From Paenibacillus glycinis (GTDB taxonomy: Bacteria > Bacillota > Bacilli > Paenibacillales > Paenibacillaceae), in NCBI RefSeq assembly GCF_009909185.1, contig NZ_JAAAMV010000007.1, forward strand, positions 62,001 through 126,000: 64,000 bases of DNA, read 5' to 3'. Positions 59,951 through 64,000 of this stretch are shown piece after piece; within the stretch, counting starts at the first letter, position 1; every line of letters begins with the position of its first letter. Both the position numbers and the translations under genes were made by a program. The notes under the pieces were generated by a model. The model did no database searches and was not told the DNA's origin. It was given only the letters and a program-made list of their open reading frames with translations.

Positions 59951-61507
59951 TCAGTCCTCCGCCTGCGCATGCCCGCCCCGGACTTGTGCGCGATAGGCGC
60001 TCGGCGAGACGCCGACCTTCTTCTTGAACATGAAGCTGAAATGCGCGGTATCCTTGAATCCCACGGCGTACGCGACCTCGTACGTCTTGAGATCCTCGCG
60101 GAGCAGCTTGTTCTTGGCCGCCTCGATCCGGAAATCCCACAGCATGTCGGTAAAATTCGTGCCGGTCTCCTTCTTGATCAAGCGGCTGAGATAGGAATAA
60201 TTGACGTTCAGCCGCTGGGCCACGGTCTGCAGCGTCAGCTCCTCCGAATAGCGCTCCCGGATCAGCTGCCTGACGTCGGAGACCACCTTCAGCGGCGAAT
60301 CCGCCAGCTCGAGGCGCATGAATTCCTGATAGGCCAACAGCTGCTTCTCCAGCTCCTTCATGATGTCCGTCAGCAGCACGGCGTGAATGAGCTTCTCGCG
60401 GATGTCGACCGACATGCCGTGCGACGGCTTCAGGCCGACATCCGCCAGCGCCGCCTCCGCCTTCTCGATCAGGCCGAGCGCGAAATGCTGCATGTCCTTC
60501 TTGCTCGCGCCGACGGAAAGCATGCTCCGGTACGAATCCTTGAGCAGCGCGCGGATCTCCCCGGCGTCGCCGCCGCGCAGCGCGTCCGCGATGAGGCCGA
60601 GCGACGAGCCGGTTTCTTTCTCCTTCTCCGACAGGAACGATTCCATGGCATCGAAGGCGATGACGGAATTCTTGCCGAGCAGCATGCGGTATTCCATGCA
60701 TTTCTTCACCTGCCGCAGCGCCTCCGGCAGCTGGCAGAAGGACGGGAACGCCTGGCTGATGCCGACGGACAACGAGAGGCCGCGCGTCGTGCCGCTGCCT
60801 TCGGCGGTTGCCTTGGCGAACGCCATCAGCCGCTCGCGTCCGCCGGCGAGGCCGTCGGTCGGCACGAACAAATAGATGCCGCTTGCGGAAGAGGAGGTCC
60901 GGCCCCGGAGCCCGGCTTCGCCCGCGGCCCGCTCGAGCTGGCCCCGCAGATGCGCCGCGGCGAACGGAAAATGCTCGCCGCCCGCGTCCCGCGGCGCGTC
61001 CAGCTCCGCGTACAGCAGCAGGAAAGCGCCGTCCGGCAGCCCGTTCTCCGCGAGCCGGTGGCGCTTGTAATCGTCCCCGTATTGTTCGTTCGCGAGCAGT
61101 TCGAAGAACCGGTCATGCTCCTGCCAGCCGGCCAGCAGCGGTTCATGGGAGCGCAGCGATTCCACCGTGCGGATCAGCTCCTCCGGCAGGAACGGCTTGG
61201 TCAGAAAATCCGCCACGCCGAGCTTGACCGCCTTGCGCGCGTAGTCGAACTCGTGATAGGCGGTCAGGAACACGACCGGAATGTCCGGGTGACGCTGCCG
61301 CAGCTCCTCCGCGAACGTGATGCCGTCCATGACCGGCATGCGGATATCCGTAATGATGACATCCGGCAGCGGCCCCGCGAGCTGGTCCAGCGCTTCCTGC
61401 CCGTTCGCCGCCGTCCAGCCGACCTCGCAGCCGATGCCCGCCCAGCCCGGCATCCCCGCCAGAAATTCCACGATTTCGCGTTCGTCGTCCACGATCATAA
61501 TGCGCAT
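59951..61507 (-). CDS. Response regulator with AraC-type DNA-binding domain (YesN-like)
   Basis: A 518-residue regulator: receiver domain with IMIVDDERE, phospho-acceptor in VIITDIRMPV (D54) and lysine in LTKPFLPEEL; a middle region of unknown fold; and a C-terminal AraC domain (VAQRLNVNYSYLSRLIKKET, then VAYAVGFKDTAHFSFMFKKK). It probably activates the binding-protein and permease genes directly downstream. ATG 61507 is 4 nt after the kinase stop codon, with GGGGGA upstream. Confidence 0.94.
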   Translation of the reverse strand: MRIMIVDDEREIVEFLAGMPGWAGIGCEVGWTAANGQEALDQLAGPLPDVIITDIRMPVMDGITFAEELRQRHPDIPVVFLTAYHEFDYARKAVKLGVADFLTKPFLPEELIRTVESLRSHEPLLAGWQEHDRFFELLANEQYGDDYKRHRLAENGLPDGAFLLLYAELDAPRDAGGEHFPFAAAHLRGQLERAAGEAGLRGRTSSSASGIYLFVPTDGLAGGRERLMAFAKATAEGSGTTRGLSLSVGISQAFPSFCQLPEALRQVKKCMEYRMLLGKNSVIAFDAMESFLSEKEKETGSSLGLIADALRGGDAGEIRALLKDSYRSMLSVGASKKDMQHFALGLIEKAEAALADVGLKPSHGMSVDIREKLIHAVLLTDIMKELEKQLLAYQEFMRLELADSPLKVVSDVRQLIRERYSEELTLQTVAQRLNVNYSYLSRLIKKETGTNFTDMLWDFRIEAAKNKLLREDLKTYEVAYAVGFKDTAHFSFMFKKKVGVSPSAYRAQVRGGHAQAED

Positions 61508-61511
61508 GCTG

Positions 61512-63230
61512 TCAGTCCCCCTCGTTTTCCTGCAAGATCTGAATCGGCATGACGACCCGCGCGATCGTCGCGTTGTCGAGGCGGATCAAGCTCACGCCGT
61601 AAGTGTTGCCGTAATGCAGTCGCAGCCTGGCGTTCGCGTTCTCGATCCCCGAGCCGAGCCCCTTGGCGCCGCGCATGGCGGAGTTGACCGGCGGTTGACC
61701 GCCCAAGTCCCCGTTCTGAGCGCTGTTCGCGATCTCGATCACGAGCTCGTACTGCTCTTCCTTGACCGCGATCGCGATCGTGCCGCCCTCCGGCAGCCGG
61801 TCGATCCCGTGCACGACCGCGTTCTCCACCAGCGGCTGCAGCAGCAGCTTCGGAATGGCGATCTTGCGGTACATGTCGGGCAGCTCGATCGCGTAGGATA
61901 GCCGCTCGCCGTAGCGGTACCGGTGAATCTCCAAGTATTTGCGGACGAAATCCATCTCCGTGTCGAGCTCGACGAACGCGTTGCCGGACGTGATCGAGAA
62001 GCGGAAGATGCCGGATAAATGCTGGATCATCTTCGGGATATGCTTCGCTTTCTCCGGCGAATGGGACATGATGCTGATGTACTCCATCGTGTTGTAGAGG
62101 AAATGCGGATTGATATACATCCGGATCGCTTTCAGCTCCGCTTCGCGAAGCAGCAGCTCGTTCTTGTAGTTCGTCTCGATGAGGTGGCTCGTCCGTTCGA
62201 CGAGGCTGTTGAAGCCGTTGCAAAGCATCGCGATCTCGTCCTTCGTCGTGATGCCCGTGATGAGCTGGTATTCCTCCCGCTCCGCGGCGCGCATCAGGCG
62301 CGTCAGGCGCTGGATCGGGATGGTGATCCGCCGCAGCACCGCGTACGTGACGATCGTGATCGCCAGCCAGGCGGCGAGCGTGACGCCGACGGTGAACAGC
62401 GCCTGCTGCTTGATGAGCCCGCCGGTGCCGGGGCTTGCGATCAGCACGTATTGGAACTCCGAATAGCGGGATTTCTGGCGGATGACGATGCCCTTGACCG
62501 GCTCCCGGATGTCGAGCAGCCGACCGACCTTGGCCGTATCCGACGCGCTCATGATCAAATTGTCGGCATTCGTGATAAAGAACGTCTCCGGCGCGAACGC
62601 TGCGAACATCGACTGCAGCGACGCGGCGTCGAGCGTGACGACGAGCCGGCCCGTCTCCGAATCCGGGGACGGCCGCTCGCCTTCGGCGAAGATTTTGACC
62701 ACGCAGGCGATCCGCCGGTCGTCGTTGAAGAACGCCCACTCGGGCATGCGGTCGAATTCGAAGGGCATTTTCCAATAGGCGTCGGGATAAAGCAAGCGCT
62801 TACGCGGATCGGTGCCGTATAACAAGCCGGATTTGTCGAGCACGTAGATGCCGCTGACGAAACCGCCGATCTTCAGCTTGGCGGTCGCGAGCTCGGACTG
62901 GAGCATTTCCGCGACGGAGGCGTACAGGCTCTCGTCCTGCCGTCCCTTGTTCGCGGCGCGGAGGAGCGATTGGAGGAACAGGTTCTCGCTCACGGGCGTC
63001 ATCTGGCTCTTGACGGCATAGAGCATCTCGTCGAATTTGTCCGCGGTGCCGGACAGCTTCTGCTGCGCCTCTTCGGCGGCTTTCTTCTCGATGACGAGGC
63101 TGGAACGGATATAGAAGGTCGAGCTGACGATGATGAGCGGGACGAGCGTGAGCAGCGAATAGATGATGAGCATCTTGTAGAACAACCGGGAGCGGATGGG
63201 ATCCAGCAAATGCGCGGTCAGCCATGTCAT
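61512..63230 (-). CDS. Sensor histidine kinase (YesM-like)
   Basis: A 572-residue membrane kinase: membrane segment 1 at about residues 19-41, an extracellular sensor of about 240 residues, membrane segment 2 (about 281-300), a HAMP linker, the phosphorylated histidine in RMYINPHFLYNTMEYIS and an ATPase domain with PLVENAVVHGID. It probably senses the sugar or the loaded binding protein. ATG 63230 has GGAGA 8 nt upstream. It is divergent from the sulfatase gene. Confidence 0.93.
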   Translation of the reverse strand: MTWLTAHLLDPIRSRLFYKMLIIYSLLTLVPLIIVSSTFYIRSSLVIEKKAAEEAQQKLSGTADKFDEMLYAVKSQMTPVSENLFLQSLLRAANKGRQDESLYASVAEMLQSELATAKLKIGGFVSGIYVLDKSGLLYGTDPRKRLLYPDAYWKMPFEFDRMPEWAFFNDDRRIACVVKIFAEGERPSPDSETGRLVVTLDAASLQSMFAAFAPETFFITNADNLIMSASDTAKVGRLLDIREPVKGIVIRQKSRYSEFQYVLIASPGTGGLIKQQALFTVGVTLAAWLAITIVTYAVLRRITIPIQRLTRLMRAAEREEYQLITGITTKDEIAMLCNGFNSLVERTSHLIETNYKNELLLREAELKAIRMYINPHFLYNTMEYISIMSHSPEKAKHIPKMIQHLSGIFRFSITSGNAFVELDTEMDFVRKYLEIHRYRYGERLSYAIELPDMYRKIAIPKLLLQPLVENAVVHGIDRLPEGGTIAIAVKEEQYELVIEIANSAQNGDLGGQPPVNSAMRGAKGLGSGIENANARLRLHYGNTYGVSLIRLDNATIARVVMPIQILQENEGD

Positions 63231-63270
63231 AGGGGAAGTCTCCTATTCGGTTAGTAGGCTACGTGATTCC

Positions 63271-63298
63271 ATTATGCTATAAAGCGGTCGATATTCAA
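63271..63298 (-). promoter_or_regulatory. Promoter of the kinase gene
   Basis: Minus-strand TTGAAT (63298-63293) and CATAAT (63276-63271) with a 16-bp spacer, 41 nt upstream of the kinase start codon. Confidence 0.5.
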
Positions 63299-63457
63299 GC
63301 GTAAAATGCGGAAGGCCGCACCGGCGCATGTCCCTTACCCACACCCTTTGTTCCTTAATCCGTCTGTCGCGGCGGGCAGGCCCGAAGTAAAATAGACGAA
63401 CGGACGCTGCCGCATGTCCGCCGATCGAACATTCACGCCTTGGAGGAGGTCCCGATC

Positions 63458-64000
63458 ATGGAACGCACCAAGCACCGTCCCGGCCCGAACCTGGTCTACG
63501 TCTTCGCCGACCAGCTGCGCTTGTCCGCCTGCGGCTATGCCGGCGACGGCCGGGCGCATACCCCGAACATCGACCGGCTGGCCGGAGAAAGCATGAGCTT
63601 CGACAACGCCATATCCGGCCACCCGGTATGCGCGCCTTACCGGGCGTCGCTGTTTACCGGCAAATACACGACCAGCACCGGCATGGTCATCAACGAGATC
63701 CGCATGAATCCGAACCACCGCTGCTTCGGGCATGTCCTGCACGAGAACGGCTACGACACGGCCTACATCGGCAAATGGCATCTCTGGGCGAGCGAGCTCG
63801 GCAACCATTACGAGCCCCGCAACTCCTACGTCCCCCCGGGCACGCACAGGCTGGGCTTCGACGGCTTCTGGGCGTCCTATAACTTCCATCACGAGTATTA
63901 CGGCATGTACTACCACGCCGACAGTCCGGCGAAAATCCCGATGGACGGCTACGAGCCGGACGGCCAGACGGACATGGCCATCGAACGGATGACGCGCATG
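63458..64000 (+). CDS. Sulfatase, N-terminal part (runs off the window)
   Basis: The first 181 residues of a type I sulfatase (alkaline-phosphatase-like superfamily). Visible are the metal-binding FADQLR near residue 18, the signature HPVCAPYRASLFTGKY (Cys-x-Pro-x-Arg, whose Cys is turned into formylglycine) and IGKWHLW. It has no signal peptide, so it would act in the cytoplasm on imported sulfated sugars, unless the anchor is further on. ATG 63458 has AGGAGG 8 nt upstream. It is divergent from the sugar-sensing kinase, which suggests that the third module handles sulfated oligosaccharides. Confidence 0.92.
   Translation, partial: MERTKHRPGPNLVYVFADQLRLSACGYAGDGRAHTPNIDRLAGESMSFDNAISGHPVCAPYRASLFTGKYTTSTGMVINEIRMNPNHRCFGHVLHENGYDTAYIGKWHLWASELGNHYEPRNSYVPPGTHRLGFDGFWASYNFHHEYYGMYYHADSPAKIPMDGYEPDGQTDMAIERMTRM

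Overview
The window reads as a chromosome segment from a GC-rich Bacillota of the Paenibacillaceae type (Paenibacillus/Cohnella-like). Pointers are several YesM/YesN-style two-component systems, LplB/YtcP-type sugar permeases with DUF3502-type lipoproteins, an SLH-anchored surface protein, a Zur-type control region on a YciC-type metallochaperone, a ZTP (pfl) riboswitch on folD, a BmrCD-like heterodimeric exporter, and strong AGGAGG-like ribosome binding sites. No rRNA, tRNA, CRISPR array, phage or IS module was seen. The family assignment is inference from gene content; no search was run.

Layout. 0-5 kb: the tail of a membrane protein, a TrpX-family (ABC_sub_bind) ABC importer operon, and the Zur-type yciC gene. 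5-15 kb: small housekeeping and accessory genes (SDR, ThuA-like protein, riboswitch-controlled folD, a CoaD-like protein overlapping a phosphoesterase, cupin plus zinc dehydrogenase, a decayed epoxide-hydrolase-like gene, GNAT, lipase-like hydrolase), then a two-gene unit made of a TIR-like (PF10137-type) NADase-like protein and a 63-residue partner. 14.8-23 kb: sensor kinase, response regulator, two permeases, solute-binding lipoprotein and a PhyH-type dioxygenase. 23-29 kb: surface glycan proteins (SLH/CBM9 protein and secreted beta-helix protein) and a membrane-anchored SurA/PrsA-like foldase. 29-41 kb: a second sugar operon (permeases, binding protein, 1428-residue beta-helix protein, SGNH hydrolase) beside a membrane-bound AraC sensor-regulator. 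41-55 kb: TerC, BmrCD-like exporter, extradiol dioxygenase, orphan ParB-like protein, an epimerase/TIM-barrel cluster, USP, a MerR-SDR operon, GNAT and a GH99-like protein. 55.6-56.4 kb: two noncoding tandem-repeat arrays. 56.4-64 kb: a third sugar operon (kinase, regulator, binding protein, two permeases) and a divergent sulfatase.

How it works together. The three sugar modules look like dedicated systems for taking up breakdown products of complex, probably acidic or sulfated, polysaccharides. Surface and secreted beta-helix proteins, an SGNH esterase-like enzyme and a sulfatase would act outside or on imported oligomers; ABC importers bring in the products; AraC-type regulators sense them. 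Short motifs shared between promoters (ATAACGTTATTATGAC-like at 19.5 and 29.2 kb; AGTCCAAAATCC at 38.6 and 41.2 kb) suggest which regulator controls which operon.

The least explained items are the TIR-like protein with its unassigned C-terminal domain and small partner, and the two repeat arrays whose units carry hairpins with some compensating base changes.
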